Below are positions 39,721 to 49,326 of a DNA stretch of 64,000 bases, one piece after another; position 1 is the first letter of the stretch, and each line of letters starts with the position of its first letter. Made by a program: the position numbers and the translations under genes. This DNA comes from Bradyrhizobium sp. CCGB12 (GTDB lineage: Bacteria > Pseudomonadota > Alphaproteobacteria > Rhizobiales > Xanthobacteraceae). Under the pieces are notes generated by a model. The model was not told the DNA's origin, searched no databases, and saw only the letters and a program-made list of their open reading frames with translations. Location: positions 5,890,001 to 5,954,000 of the forward strand of contig NZ_JANADO010000001.1 in NCBI RefSeq assembly GCF_024199845.1. Direction: 5' to 3'.

Positions 39721-40437
39721 TCAAATAGTTCTGCTATCCGTGACCGAACTGGGCGCCCCCTGTCGTAAAACGTCGCGCCGGCGCTCTGCCATCCGGCTCT
39801 CGCCACTTTCAGCACCAAAGCAGACGTTGAATTCGTTACATTGCGTGCACACAGGCGCGGTGCACATCACGAGGCCATCGTTCTCGCACAGCGTCCGATA
39901 GAAGAAACGCTTCCATCGCATATTATTGATATTACGCGCGGCGAGCGGCGCGAAGTGACGGCTAAGCAAGCGAGAGAGCTCCCCGCGATTACGCAATCCG
40001 AGATCTTCCCAGAGGTGATTCGGCTCAATGGCCCGACGTGCAACCATCGCAGCAAGCCACCCGCTGATCCTGCCTTTGGTCGATTGTTGTCCAAGTAGGA
40101 GATCACGAATCATTGCGACCTCCTCGTCCTCATCGCCCTTGAAATGCAAAAGCTGCTTATCGGCTTTGATCTCAACCGCCGGGAAGCAGTGCTCCAGCAA
40201 TAAGGCGAGCTCCTGGCCGGACAGGCCGGCGTTGCCGGGGACTAGACCACCATCCATCGCGGCAGCCGCAAGGATCGACGCTAGCACATGACGGTCGAAA
40301 TTGGTGTCACTCGCAATATGGGCCTCTGCGGGGAACACCCCCGTGAGCAGGCGATAGACCGTAGCTCCACGATGCGCTTGACTAGTCGCGTCGGTGGGAT
40401 GGGCCGCCACGAAGGAAAAGAATTGCGCTTCGACCAT
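39721..40437 (-). CDS. nifQ: NifQ, molybdenum-delivery protein
   Basis: 238 residues. The diagnostic Cys motif CTAPVCTQCNEFNVC (C-x4-C-x2-C-x5-C) is near residue 200. NifQ carries a Mo-Fe-S cluster and gives molybdenum to the NifEN/NifH complex. It is 160 bp downstream of nifH, with a strong hairpin between them, so expression from the nifH promoter is likely but reduced. The N-terminus is poorly conserved in the family and the start at 40437 has a weak ribosome site. Confidence 0.92.
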   Translation of the reverse strand: MVEAQFFSFVAAHPTDATSQAHRGATVYRLLTGVFPAEAHIASDTNFDRHVLASILAAAAMDGGLVPGNAGLSGQELALLLEHCFPAVEIKADKQLLHFKGDEDEEVAMIRDLLLGQQSTKGRISGWLAAMVARRAIEPNHLWEDLGLRNRGELSRLLSRHFAPLAARNINNMRWKRFFYRTLCENDGLVMCTAPVCTQCNEFNVCFGAESGESRMAERRRDVLRQGAPSSVTDSRTI

Positions 40438-40516
40438 AGTTCGCGAGGTTCAACAGCAGTCGGATACGCCGCTTCTCATCACACGACGCTTATCCCGATC
40501 GAGATCTCTGATCGAA

Positions 40517-40557
40517 ATGCCGGTCCCCCGGGAAGGGGGAAATAGGGGGACCGGCAT
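40517..40557 (-). terminator. Perfect 13-bp hairpin between nifH and nifQ
   Basis: ATGCCGGTCCCCC (40517-40529) pairs exactly with GGGGGACCGGCAT (40545-40557), with a 15-base loop. There is no T-run, so it is likely an attenuator or a stabilising 3' end for abundant nifH mRNA. Confidence 0.75.
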
Positions 40558-40594
40558 CCGTCGCGTGCCCTTGCGAGGCCGCGACCCGCGCCCT

Positions 40595-41623
<1,029 letters not shown>

Positions 41624-41634
41624 CTATGCTGGTT

Positions 41635-41650
41635 AGCAATCCCCGTGCCA
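41635..41650 (-). promoter_or_regulatory. Sigma-54 promoter of nifH
   Basis: On the minus strand TGGCACGGGGATTGCT, a full consensus match. Confidence 0.9.
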
Positions 41651-41719
41651 GTTCTTGTTCTTTCTTCTCACGCATCCGTTTTCGCTTTGAACGCCGACGA
41701 GCCGTTGAACTGCACCAGC

Positions 41720-41734
41720 TGTTTGGCCGCGACA
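41720..41734. promoter_or_regulatory. Imperfect NifA-type site upstream of nifH
   Basis: TGTTTGGCCGCGACA is TGT-N9-ACA, one base short of the consensus spacing, and flanked as CTGT...ACAG. No exact TGT-N10-ACA was found nearby. Confidence 0.4.
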
Positions 41735-42510
41735 GCATTTCGCCAGTCAGACATCGGACAAGGATTGGCATCGAATGGCCGTTTCCTGACGTGCGGTTCA
41801 CTCAGATCTGGAGCGGGAATGGCCAAATTGTCCGCAAGTCAGTCCTCGACGACCTGCCGATAGCGGCAATGCAGGTCGGATTGTGATCGCAGACGAATGA
41901 CCCGACGGAGGCATTCAGGCCGGCAAGGATCCACATCCTCGCGCGGCTCGCAACTTTTAGCCGCATGACAAGGCGAAGACGCTTGAGATTGATGCCCCGG
42001 AAAGATGCTATTCAAGGGCCGCTCCGGGTGGCATAGATGCGCTGAATTTCAATGATGAGCTAGTGCTGTTCCTGCTCAGACCGGAGCACACCAGATGCTC
42101 GATCGAATTGTTCGCACGAGGAACCCGGCATGAACTGCGCGCCCGCCCGGGTGAGATGATTTTCAGCGCCGACTAGCGGTCCGACGGAAGAAAACGGAAA
42201 GTAAGCACCTCCTGTGGGTCACCTCCGCTCGGACGTGCGTGATGGCCTTCACATGAGCCCGCTTTCTCCAATTCGGATTTGCGCTTCGCGACAATGCGAA
42301 TTGCGCATGCGCGGGCATGACGGGCGGCGCCATTTCGACGAGCAAGATCGTGGTGGCCCATCGCGAAAGAGCATGAAATGAAAAACTGTCTTTAAGAACG
42401 CCGCTGCTTAAACACATAGAGACGAGCGGCGATATGGAAGACCCACCACGTCTCACGACGGCGATCCTCATGCATCGTGGTCAACAATTATTCCGTGCCA
42501 CGAGCCGCCC
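41735..42510. other. Divergent region between nifH and ompW, no gene supported
   Basis: A minus-strand frame at 42163-42471 is Arg-rich and has no start signal. Nothing recognised. Confidence 0.45.
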
Positions 42511-42530
42511 GGTTTGATTGGCATCAAACC
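42511..42530 (+). promoter_or_regulatory. FixK/FNR box upstream of ompW
   Basis: GGTTTGATTGGCATCAAACC is a perfect 20-bp palindrome around TTGAT-N4-ATCAA. Its centre lies 80 bp before the ompW start. Activation at -41.5 would put the start of transcription near 42562. Confidence 0.85.
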
Positions 42531-42599
42531 CCTTGCCATCGGCTTGTGTCACAGAGGTGCCGCGCTACTCGTTGCGCAAGATTGGGAATGGAGATTCCG

Positions 42600-43337
42600 A
42601 TGAGAACAAGAACAATTCTGACGTCCGCATCGCCTCTCGTGCTGGCTGCGGCGCTCGGTGGAGGCCTCATGTCAGTACAGGCGGCTGATCTAGCGTCAGC
42701 GACGCTCCATACCAGAGCGCAGCACGTCGAGGCTTTCAATCCTTGGATGATCCGCTTGCGAGTACTCGGCGTTTTACCGGACCTCGGGGCGAGCTCGGTC
42801 AACGTCGCTGGCGTCCCATCCCTGTCCTCGCCGAACTCAACCCTCTCGATCAGCGATCAACTCATCCCTGAACTCGATATCACCTATTTCTTCACTACGA
42901 ACATTGCTGCGGAACTCATTCTGGGCGTAACCAAGCACCACATCACAGGCACCGGAACTCTCGATGGACTCGATATCGGCAAAGCCTCGCTGTTGCCTCC
43001 AACACTGACGCTGCAATATCACTTCACCGATTTCGGCGCGTTTAAGCCATATGTCGGTGCCGGCATTAATTACACCGTATTCTTTAGCCAATCCGCTGCC
43101 AATACGCGATTCGCCGGACTTGCCGTGACCGATCTGCGTATCAGCAACCAGGTTGCCCCGGCAATCCAATTCGGCTTCGACTACATGCTCGACCGTCATT
43201 GGGGCCTCAACTTCGATGTAAAGAAGCTGTGGCTCAGGCCCGCTTATTCGGCGACTGTGAATAACACAATTCCAGTCGCGGGACAGGCCAACATAGACCC
43301 ATGGCTGGTGAGCGGCGGCATCACATACAAGTTCTGA
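42600..43337 (+). CDS. OmpW-family outer-membrane protein
   Basis: 245 residues from Met at 42600, after a GGAG site. A signal peptide (LVLAAALGGGLMSVQAAD) is followed by NPWMIRLRVLGVLPD and the family pattern ELDITYFFTTNIAAELILGV and PTLTLQYHF with KPYVGAGINYT. It ends in a C-terminal Phe (GITYKF), as outer-membrane beta-barrels do. OmpW forms an eight-stranded barrel that lets small hydrophobic compounds pass. In E. coli the gene is controlled by FNR, which fits the FixK box here. An upstream in-frame ATG at 42477 lies before the box and is not credible. Confidence 0.9.
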   Translation: MRTRTILTSASPLVLAAALGGGLMSVQAADLASATLHTRAQHVEAFNPWMIRLRVLGVLPDLGASSVNVAGVPSLSSPNSTLSISDQLIPELDITYFFTTNIAAELILGVTKHHITGTGTLDGLDIGKASLLPPTLTLQYHFTDFGAFKPYVGAGINYTVFFSQSAANTRFAGLAVTDLRISNQVAPAIQFGFDYMLDRHWGLNFDVKKLWLRPAYSATVNNTIPVAGQANIDPWLVSGGITYKF

Positions 43338-43736
43338 CGGGATCGTTTGATTGATCGAAGCATCGAGCGTGACAACGATTCAAAGAAGCGTCATCTCGCT
43401 CGACCGCCCCGAAACTCAAGCCCTTGCGTTCGCGTTTGGTGCCGGCCAGTGTCGGCACCAGCAGAAGCTGACGGATGCGAGCAACACGAGTGATCGGCAT
43501 TTCTTGCGTCGCGGTACGCACCTGGCTGTAAGGTCAACCAATGACGGTAACTAGCGAGTGGACCGGGCCACCACGGAGAGACCTAAACCTCGAAACCTTC
43601 TACGGTGATCAGCGATGCGTGCGCTGGCATCCGACGGTGGCGCTACAAGGGTCTCGCCGGTCACATCCGTTTCAGATGCCTCGGCGCCTGAAACGACGTC
43701 CACCATTAGCTCTTCAGTATTTGAGCTTTCGTCGTC
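43338..43736. other. Gap downstream of ompW, no gene supported
   Basis: Decayed-looking short frames only. Confidence 0.4.
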
Positions 43737-43898
43737 TTAGTCCCTTTTGGCCTCTTCTAACTTCTTCCTGCGATATCCGGTGATCATCAAGCGCATATAC
43801 GCTTTGGGGACAATTGGTGTTTGACCTTCCAATGTTGAGATACCAGTCGTCATCAGGTCTGCGACAGCGAAGTCTTCCTTGGTCTCCGTGATGAACAT
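43737..43898 (-). CDS. Possible 53-residue protein
   Basis: MFITETKEDFAVADLMTTGI then STLEGQTPIVPKAYMRLMIT and a basic end (GYRRKKLEEAKRD). The composition is protein-like, but no ribosome site is clear and the family is unknown. Could be the end of a longer, broken gene. Confidence 0.3.
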   Translation of the reverse strand: MFITETKEDFAVADLMTTGISTLEGQTPIVPKAYMRLMITGYRRKKLEEAKRD

Positions 43899-44492
43899 CG
43901 TACTGAATTCAACACTGGGACGCGGCGGCTCTCGCCGATGTCGTCGATCTGCGAAAGACCAATCGCGCTAATGCCGCTCCGCTCGCATCGGCTAGACAGA
44001 CCGCGAACACCTCGATCTCGTGGCCACCCTCTTTATCGACGGTTCATGCCAGTGCTGTAGTTTCTGTCGTAGGGCACCAACTATGGCCCCGGGTCGGCAA
44101 GCAGGCTACGGCCGTGGGCCAAGCCGACAAGCAGAGCTGGCACAGGCATTGGAAATATGAAACTACTGATCTGGCGTGAGCCTCGGCGGGCGCTCACCGA
44201 TCTGGAGCCCGTGCCAAGCAGTGCGAGCAAGGGTATGCCTTGGTGACATCGTCCTATCTTGCGGAAGGGCAAACACCTTGTGGTCCATGATGGGCGACTC
44301 AATCGATTGCGCCCCGCGCCGCTGCAGCACTGCCGAGTACAACGGAGGTGCGCTCATCAGGATGTAGCGCAACGATGGCGACGCAAACCAACTACCAGAT
44401 CGGCGTCGTCCGGCAGGCGAGCAGGCGCTCGATTTCGATCAATTCCTCTGTGGCGAGTGCCACTGTTGCTCCTATATGACCGTTCACGAGCA
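43899..44492. other. Gap without a supported gene
   Basis: A 69-codon minus-strand frame ending at 44163 and starting at 44372 has protein-like sequence (MRYILMSAPPLYSAVLQRRG) but no context or family. Probably a relic. Confidence 0.35.
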
Positions 44493-44846
44493 TCACCGCC
44501 AGAACAGCCGCTCCGGGTCATTGTTCAATTCGTCGATCGCCGAAGCCAGCCGGTGGTAGAGGCTGTAGAATTCCCACATGCCCCTTGTATGGTTCTTGAA
44601 AAACAGCTTCCAGGTTCCGCTCACGGTTTCGTAATGAAATACAGCGACATCAATCAGGCGGCCGTCCCCGTCGATATTACGCGAGCAGCAGGGGCTCTCG
44701 ATAAGATAACCAGCCTTCACCGGAGTCACACTCGGTGAGACGTACCGATAGTACTTGCGCGAAACCAAGGCACGCTCAATCCTCTTGCGATCGAGCTCGT
44801 TCGGATGGACGATCACTCCGACTGGCACCTTTCTCGTAACTTTCAT
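44493..44846 (-). CDS. Conserved-looking nif-cluster protein, DUF3024-like end
   Basis: 117 residues. The end (VSGTWKLFFKNHTRGMWEFY, then DELNNDPERLFWR) resembles the DUF3024 pattern of a Trp-rich beta domain, and the front has VGVIVHPNELDRKRIERAL. It starts 15 bases after the second nifZ gene on the same strand, so it is the last gene of that operon. Its role in nitrogen fixation is unknown; the placement suggests an accessory maturation factor. Confidence 0.6.
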   Translation of the reverse strand: MKVTRKVPVGVIVHPNELDRKRIERALVSRKYYRYVSPSVTPVKAGYLIESPCCSRNIDGDGRLIDVAVFHYETVSGTWKLFFKNHTRGMWEFYSLYHRLASAIDELNNDPERLFWR

Positions 44847-44861
44847 TGCGAGAGCCTCCGC

Positions 44862-45101
44862 TCAAACCCGGACGATTTCCTCTTCTAGACAACCGACGAC
44901 CAGCCGCCCACCGAAATCCACGAGATAAATGGGCACGCTCGCTTCAGTATGCATCAACACCCTGACGATCTCGCCGATTCCACCCGCGCCGACCAAGATT
45001 CCCTCAGGCGGCGCGTTCTCAACTGAGCCGTCATTGATGACATCGACCGCGGTTTTCACGCGCTGGCCCGATCGATATTTTGGAACGCGCGGCTCCATCA
45101 T
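44862..45101 (-). CDS. Second NifZ-type protein
   Basis: 79 residues from Met at 45101. It contains VPKYRSGQRVKTAVDVINDG and GGIGEIVRVLMHTEASVPIY, followed by LVDFGGRLVVGCLEEEI: the SH3-like NifZ fold with a Cys near the end. Its ATG overlaps the nifZ stop (ATGA), so the two are coupled. It is shorter and more diverged than the first copy. Confidence 0.8.
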   Translation of the reverse strand: MMEPRVPKYRSGQRVKTAVDVINDGSVENAPPEGILVGAGGIGEIVRVLMHTEASVPIYLVDFGGRLVVGCLEEEIVRV

Positions 45102-45418
45102 GATACCGCCTCTTCTGGCAACGGCAGATCGGAACCCTCTTCGCACGCGTCGATCCGATCGAGCTCATTGCGCTTCATGCCTACACGGTTGCCACTTTCA
45201 ACAAAATCAACGCCGTAGATATAGAACTGCTGCAGGAACGTGCCGATTGACACCACGTAACCAACGTCTCCCTTCTTGGCCAAGACGTCGCCAATCTCCT
45301 TGCCGTGAAAAGTGCCATCATTTCGAATCGTCCAGCGGGCTCGCACCTTTTCGCCAAAGTTGAAGGCAGGCGGCCCGCTTAGCTCGACCACATCATTATC
45401 CCGAACAACATTGTTCAT
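45098..45418 (-). CDS. nifZ: NifZ, MoFe protein maturation factor
   Basis: 106 residues. The family core FGEKVRARWTIRNDGTFHGK followed by EIGDVLAKKGDVGYVVSIGT and FYIYGVDFVESG is intact. NifZ helps to form the second P-cluster of NifDK. A possible sigma-54 element lies about 250 bp upstream. The acidic tail (EEGSDLPLPEE) is probably disordered. Confidence 0.9.
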   Translation of the reverse strand: MNNVVRDNDVVELSGPPAFNFGEKVRARWTIRNDGTFHGKEIGDVLAKKGDVGYVVSIGTFLQQFYIYGVDFVESGNRVGMKRNELDRIDACEEGSDLPLPEEAVS

Positions 45419-46224
45419 GTATCACTCCCTTTGGACCTGCAGGACGGACACGACGCGAGCGCGGGTGATCTCCTGCTCCACATTGTCCTTACCCTCGATG
45501 TCGTATGCCAACTCGTCGCCCCGTGCGCATGGCCGCTTCGTAGCCAATACGACGACATTGGTCGTTCACACCCGACGTGCGGCAAGCCTGGATGTCCTCG
45601 TCATTTATCAGCGAGGCCGAGCCATCGTAGCGAGATCCCCTGCGCCATGGCCGGGCAATGTGACCCGCAACGTCGTTGCCAGCGAGGCTCGTAGAAATGA
45701 AGGCTGTACAGTGCCAACCAGGACGACGGAATGGTCTTGGGTCAATGCACGTCTTCGCGCATGTGCTGCTCGGCCACTTCGCCCGGCTGATCGAAGACCC
45801 TAGGCTGCCACAACTGATTTTTGGCGTGGCATGCCTTCGCTGAGCAGCGTGAGCGCGATCACCGCCATCTTGCTGGCCGAGACCAGATTCGCGAGATCCA
45901 ACTTCGCGGGTAACATTCCTCTTTTGGCGGGCGGCCACTTCGACCTTGAGCCAGCTTTGGCGCAGAACAGGCCAGTCGGCACAGCGGTGCCCGACAAATC
46001 CGTGACAGGAGGGCTGCTTCAGCGGACGCGTGGAATAGAAGCCGCCTTGGAGCGTTGCGCTCCACGCCGTTCTTGCGCGGAGGCCGGCGACGGCGGCGGA
46101 CCTATATTGGCGATGGGTCCCGAGTAACCATCGTGTCCAAGCCTGACGCGTCCTCGAGTGTACGCCACGAAACTGATGACGTTCAGCGGCGAGGCGCGAC
46201 ACGAAGCTCACGAATACACCCCTT
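45419..46224. other. 800-bp gap between frxA and nifZ, decayed sequence
   Basis: On the minus strand protein-like pieces appear in different frames, for example LFCAKAGSRSKWPPAKRGML and DELAYDIEGKDNVEQEITRA, with stops between them. I read it as a broken gene of unknown type. The long frame covering 45489-46460 on the minus strand overlaps frxA in a different phase and is not credible. Confidence 0.4.
45666..45681 (-). promoter_or_regulatory. Candidate sigma-54 element upstream of nifZ
   Basis: On the minus strand TGGCAACGACGTTGCG keeps GG-N10-GC and TTGC. It is about 250 bp before nifZ and no NifA site was found close by, so it is less certain than the others. Confidence 0.4.
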
Positions 46225-46449
46225 CTAGATGGGCCCTTGATAGCGCGGCAATGATGTGTCGATGACGCAGGTGCCTTCGACCGGACAGACGGCGGCGCAC
46301 TGGGGCTCGTCGAAATAGCCGATGCATTCGGTGCACCTCTTTGCCTCAATAATGAAGCTTCCAGCCTTCTCCGAGATTGCAACGTTCGGGCATAGCGATT
46401 CACAAGCCGAGCAGCTCGTACACTGCGCAGAAATGATCTTGAATGGCAT
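46225..46449 (-). CDS. frxA: 2[4Fe-4S] ferredoxin
   Basis: 74 residues. Two cluster motifs are visible: [12 protein letters not shown] near residue 10 and [18 protein letters not shown] near residue 39, the second with the long insert typical of FdxN/FrxA ferredoxins. Works as an electron donor to nitrogenase or in NifB-dependent cofactor assembly. It is 12 bp behind nifB and expressed with it. Confidence 0.92.
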   Translation of the reverse strand: MPFKIISAQCTSCSACESLCPNVAISEKAGSFIIEAKRCTECIGYFDEPQCAAVCPVEGTCVIDTSLPRYQGPI

Positions 46450-46461
46450 CGGTCCGACATC

Positions 46462-48018
46462 CTAAGCCGCCGAGATCAGCGGCCCTTGCCGGATCGCGGC
46501 GTCGCCGCGCTGGACGTGCTGGATCTCACCGCTTTTCACCCTATCGAGATAGGACCGGAACCAGGCGATCGCCGCTTTCTCAATAAATTCATGCGCGTGT
46601 TTTTCCACCGGCTCGATCCCGGCATTGGTCAGATTCAATTTTGGGCAGCTGCCGATCTTGGCCACGAATACAGCATGGCAGTCGTTGATGGCACGGATGA
46701 TGCTCGCAAGCCGATCGTTCTCAGCATATCCGCCCTGGCAGTAAAGGTCGACACGGCGGTGGCCGACGAATTTGACACCCAATGTCGAGAGTTCGTATAT
46801 TTGAAACTCTTTGGCATGCCCAAAATGCTCATTGATCAGCCCTGAACCTTTAGTTGCGACCGCAGCCAGAAGCCTGATCTCGTCCATCTCACCAGCGATT
46901 TTTGCTAGCTCCTCCTGCCTGGCTGCGATCTGCGCTTCACGCTCATCTTCGACTTTGGCGTGATACGCCCTGCGCGCCTTGAGGTCATATTCAACGTCCA
47001 TGGCCATGATCTTCTCTGTAGTAAACTCGGCGCGGCGATCGTCTCCAAGAAGGCCGATTGCATCAGCGCGGCACTGGCGGCAGTGCCGCATCATGTTTAT
47101 CTGGCCTTCGCAAGCATCTTGCAGCGCTTTCAGCTCCTGCGCGGTCGGGCCTCGCTGCCCATTGAGGCCGAATGCGGTGCCGTGTTCGGGCGCCGAGATC
47201 AGTGGCATGATATTATGTAGGAAGGCGCCGCGCGACTTGACCGCCCTATTGACCTCGACGAGGTGCTGGTCGTTGATGCCGGGGATCATAACCGAATTGA
47301 TCTTGCATAGGATGCCCCGGTTCGTGAGCATCTCGAGACCCTGCAGCTGACGATTGGTGAGTATTCTTGCGGCTTCGATGCCGGTATATCGCCTGTGGTT
47401 GAAGAAGATCCACGGATATATTCTGGCGCCGATTTCGGGATCAATCATATTTATGGTGATGGTAACGTGGTCAATTTTGCAGCGGGATATCGTGTCGACG
47501 TGATCGGGCAAATCGAGCCCGTTTGTTGATAGACACAACTTGATATCTGGTGCCACCGTGGCAACAAGTTCGAAAGTTTTGAATGTCTTTTTCGGATTGG
47601 CCATGGAATCGCCAGGCCCGGCGATACCGAGCACACTCAGCCGTGGAATGCTCGTGGCGACCGCGGCTACCTTTCTCGCCGCCTGCTCAGGAGTGAGCTT
47701 TTCGCTAACTACTCCTGGACGCGATTCATTGGCGCAGTCGTACTTGCGATTGCAGTAGTTGCACTGAATGTTGCAAGCGGGCGCCACAGCGACATGCATG
47801 CGAGCGTAGTGATGATGGGCTTCTTCGCTGTAGCAGGGATGGTTCTTAATCTTATCCCAAATCCCAGATGGCAGATCGCCTTGCGCGGCACGTGACTCGC
47901 AGCTCCGCTTGCTGCTACTCGAAGAGCTTCGGCCCCCCTTGTAATCAGCGATGACCCGCATCTTGCCGCCCGCTTCCGCAGCCATGACATTCTTTCGGGG
48001 TTCGGCAACAGCGTTCAT
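46462..48018 (-). CDS. nifB: FeMo-cofactor synthesis radical SAM protein NifB
   Basis: 518 residues from Met at 48018 ([14 protein letters not shown]). The radical SAM cluster motif is [14 protein letters not shown], and further Cys and His for K-clusters are in [17 protein letters not shown]. The C-terminal third is the NifX-like domain ([20 protein letters not shown]). It builds NifB-co, the FeMo-co precursor. The frame extends upstream past the promoter, so earlier Met codons are not real starts. A linker of Ser residues (SSSSSSKR) is unusual. Confidence 0.96.
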   Translation of the reverse strand: MNAVAEPRKNVMAAEAGGKMRVIADYKGGRSSSSSSKRSCESRAAQGDLPSGIWDKIKNHPCYSEEAHHHYARMHVAVAPACNIQCNYCNRKYDCANESRPGVVSEKLTPEQAARKVAAVATSIPRLSVLGIAGPGDSMANPKKTFKTFELVATVAPDIKLCLSTNGLDLPDHVDTISRCKIDHVTITINMIDPEIGARIYPWIFFNHRRYTGIEAARILTNRQLQGLEMLTNRGILCKINSVMIPGINDQHLVEVNRAVKSRGAFLHNIMPLISAPEHGTAFGLNGQRGPTAQELKALQDACEGQINMMRHCRQCRADAIGLLGDDRRAEFTTEKIMAMDVEYDLKARRAYHAKVEDEREAQIAARQEELAKIAGEMDEIRLLAAVATKGSGLINEHFGHAKEFQIYELSTLGVKFVGHRRVDLYCQGGYAENDRLASIIRAINDCHAVFVAKIGSCPKLNLTNAGIEPVEKHAHEFIEKAAIAWFRSYLDRVKSGEIQHVQRGDAAIRQGPLISAA

Positions 48019-48095
48019 ATTCAGTTCTCTCCTGCTGGCTGAGTAGGTTGGCGACGACGACAAGCCCTCGCCCCGAGCGACGACAGGATGGACTG

Positions 48096-48111
48096 AGCAA
48101 CTCGCGTGCCA
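48096..48111 (-). promoter_or_regulatory. Sigma-54 promoter of nifB
   Basis: On the minus strand TGGCACGCGAGTTGCT, a full consensus match. Start near 48085. Confidence 0.9.
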
Positions 48112-48196
48112 AGACGGAAACGATGGCATTTCTGTCTTTGTGAATGAGTTCGCTTGGGCGATCCACTCCGTTGTGCACGCGCCACCATGACTCATA

Positions 48197-48212
48197 TGTC
48201 GGAAACGCGACA
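48197..48212. promoter_or_regulatory. NifA upstream activator site of nifB
   Basis: TGTCGGAAACGCGACA fits TGT-N10-ACA with near palindromic inner bases, about 86 bp upstream of the -24 element. Confidence 0.82.
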
Positions 48213-48964
48213 GCAGTCGCAATGTTGACGGAGGGACGCCAATGTTCGCGTTCTCATACGTCACCGACTGAGCTCGCTTTAGCTCCGCTCGCCTGCGCCG
48301 ATTCTGAGGTGCGATCTTCTATATCGCACCGGGATCGGCGGACCCGCTCTGCACCATTACCTGGAAAGCGATATCTCCATCGAGCGGAGGTCGTTGCGTG
48401 AGAGCACTTGCGGATCGACGATCGGGTAATGGACACCGGCAGAGTGCTTCGCGATCGGCCACGCATAGATGCGCATTGGCTGGACGTGGAAGCGACAGCC
48501 GATGGAGAGAGATCTCCGCCCTGTCACCGATGCTTTGATCAGCTTCTGGGCGTCGATTTCAGCCAAGGACCTCGACGTAATCTGAGTCAGTGAGCAAGAA
48601 GTTCTTGGCCGGTATCGCCCTGCCATGCGGCTGCTACAACACAGTAGGCCACGGGCTGCTGAGGCGTGATCAATCTTGGACCGCCGAATCGTGAGAGCGG
48701 CACCAGCGATTGGTGCCTTGCACCTCACCGATCCGTTATTACGCTTTCCAAGCGCCGCGCGTATGCTACCGTCGTAGCAAGAGTCCGCTATCAGGCACGG
48801 GCAGGATCGCAACACGATGATGCAGCGGTGTTGGACCGGCGGAGAGATCCATCAGTTCCGTCACAGTGCAACGATGCTTGTTGCTCCGATATATTGCGCG
48901 ACGCTCAGGCATTGCTCCTTAGCCTGGCGCTGGCGCAACCTTCTGGCGAAAGTCAACCAAGGGC
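48213..48964. other. Gap between the nifB control region and the nifT-coupled small gene
   Basis: No gene recognised. Frames on both strands are short and without motifs. Confidence 0.45.
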
Positions 48965-49105
48965 TCAGGCCATTGGTATCCAGGGCCGGGCAACTCGACG
49001 CGGCCTGCTCCAAGAAATGCCGGCTCTCATCCTACCCGCGAGATCGATGAGGATCGCCTTCGCGTCGGCTGCATCGGCGAGCTCGACTTGCGGGAGCGCC
49101 CTCAT
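48965..49105 (-). CDS. 46-residue frame coupled to nifT
   Basis: MRALPQVELADAADAKAILI then DLAGRMRAGI and a basic end. Its ATG overlaps the nifT TGA by the ATGA arrangement. The front half looks like a folded helical piece, the end is Arg/Pro-rich and may come from a frameshift. It may be a shortened form of a longer gene; family unknown. Confidence 0.4.
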   Translation of the reverse strand: MRALPQVELADAADAKAILIDLAGRMRAGISWSRPRRVARPWIPMA

Positions 49106-49326
49106 CGACCGTCCTTGTCTTCCCCACGCTTCTTGGCATTGATTGTGATCGGGAGCGTCGTGTCGCTGGCCATTTCGGGCAGATCGAGGACCCAGCCGTT
49201 GGCTATCCTGATCCAGCCGCCCCAAAGTGTCTCATGCTCGGATTCCACGATCGGCTCCTCGAGATCTTTCTTCGGCACGTAGATCGAAAGGCCAGTGTCG
49301 GGGGAGCGGCGAATCATTATTTTCAT
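49102..49326 (-). CDS. nifT: NifT/FixU family protein
   Basis: 74 residues from Met at 49326 (MKIMIRRSPDTGLSIYVPKK). The conserved core LWGGWIRIANGWVLDLPEM is present. Function is unclear in all species; the gene is usually found in nif operons. Its start overlaps the nifS stop (ATGA). Confidence 0.92.
   Translation of the reverse strand: MKIMIRRSPDTGLSIYVPKKDLEEPIVESEHETLWGGWIRIANGWVLDLPEMASDTTLPITINAKKRGEDKDGR

Noticed and set aside
42511..42550. Possible sigma-54 promoter TTGGCATCAAACCCCTTGCC before ompW
   Set aside because: GG and GC are separated by 13 bases, not 10. The perfect FixK palindrome explains the sequence better.
45489..46460. Long minus-strand open frame of 323 codons
   Set aside because: It overlaps frxA in another phase, is Arg/Ser/His-rich and has no motif. 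High GC content explains it.
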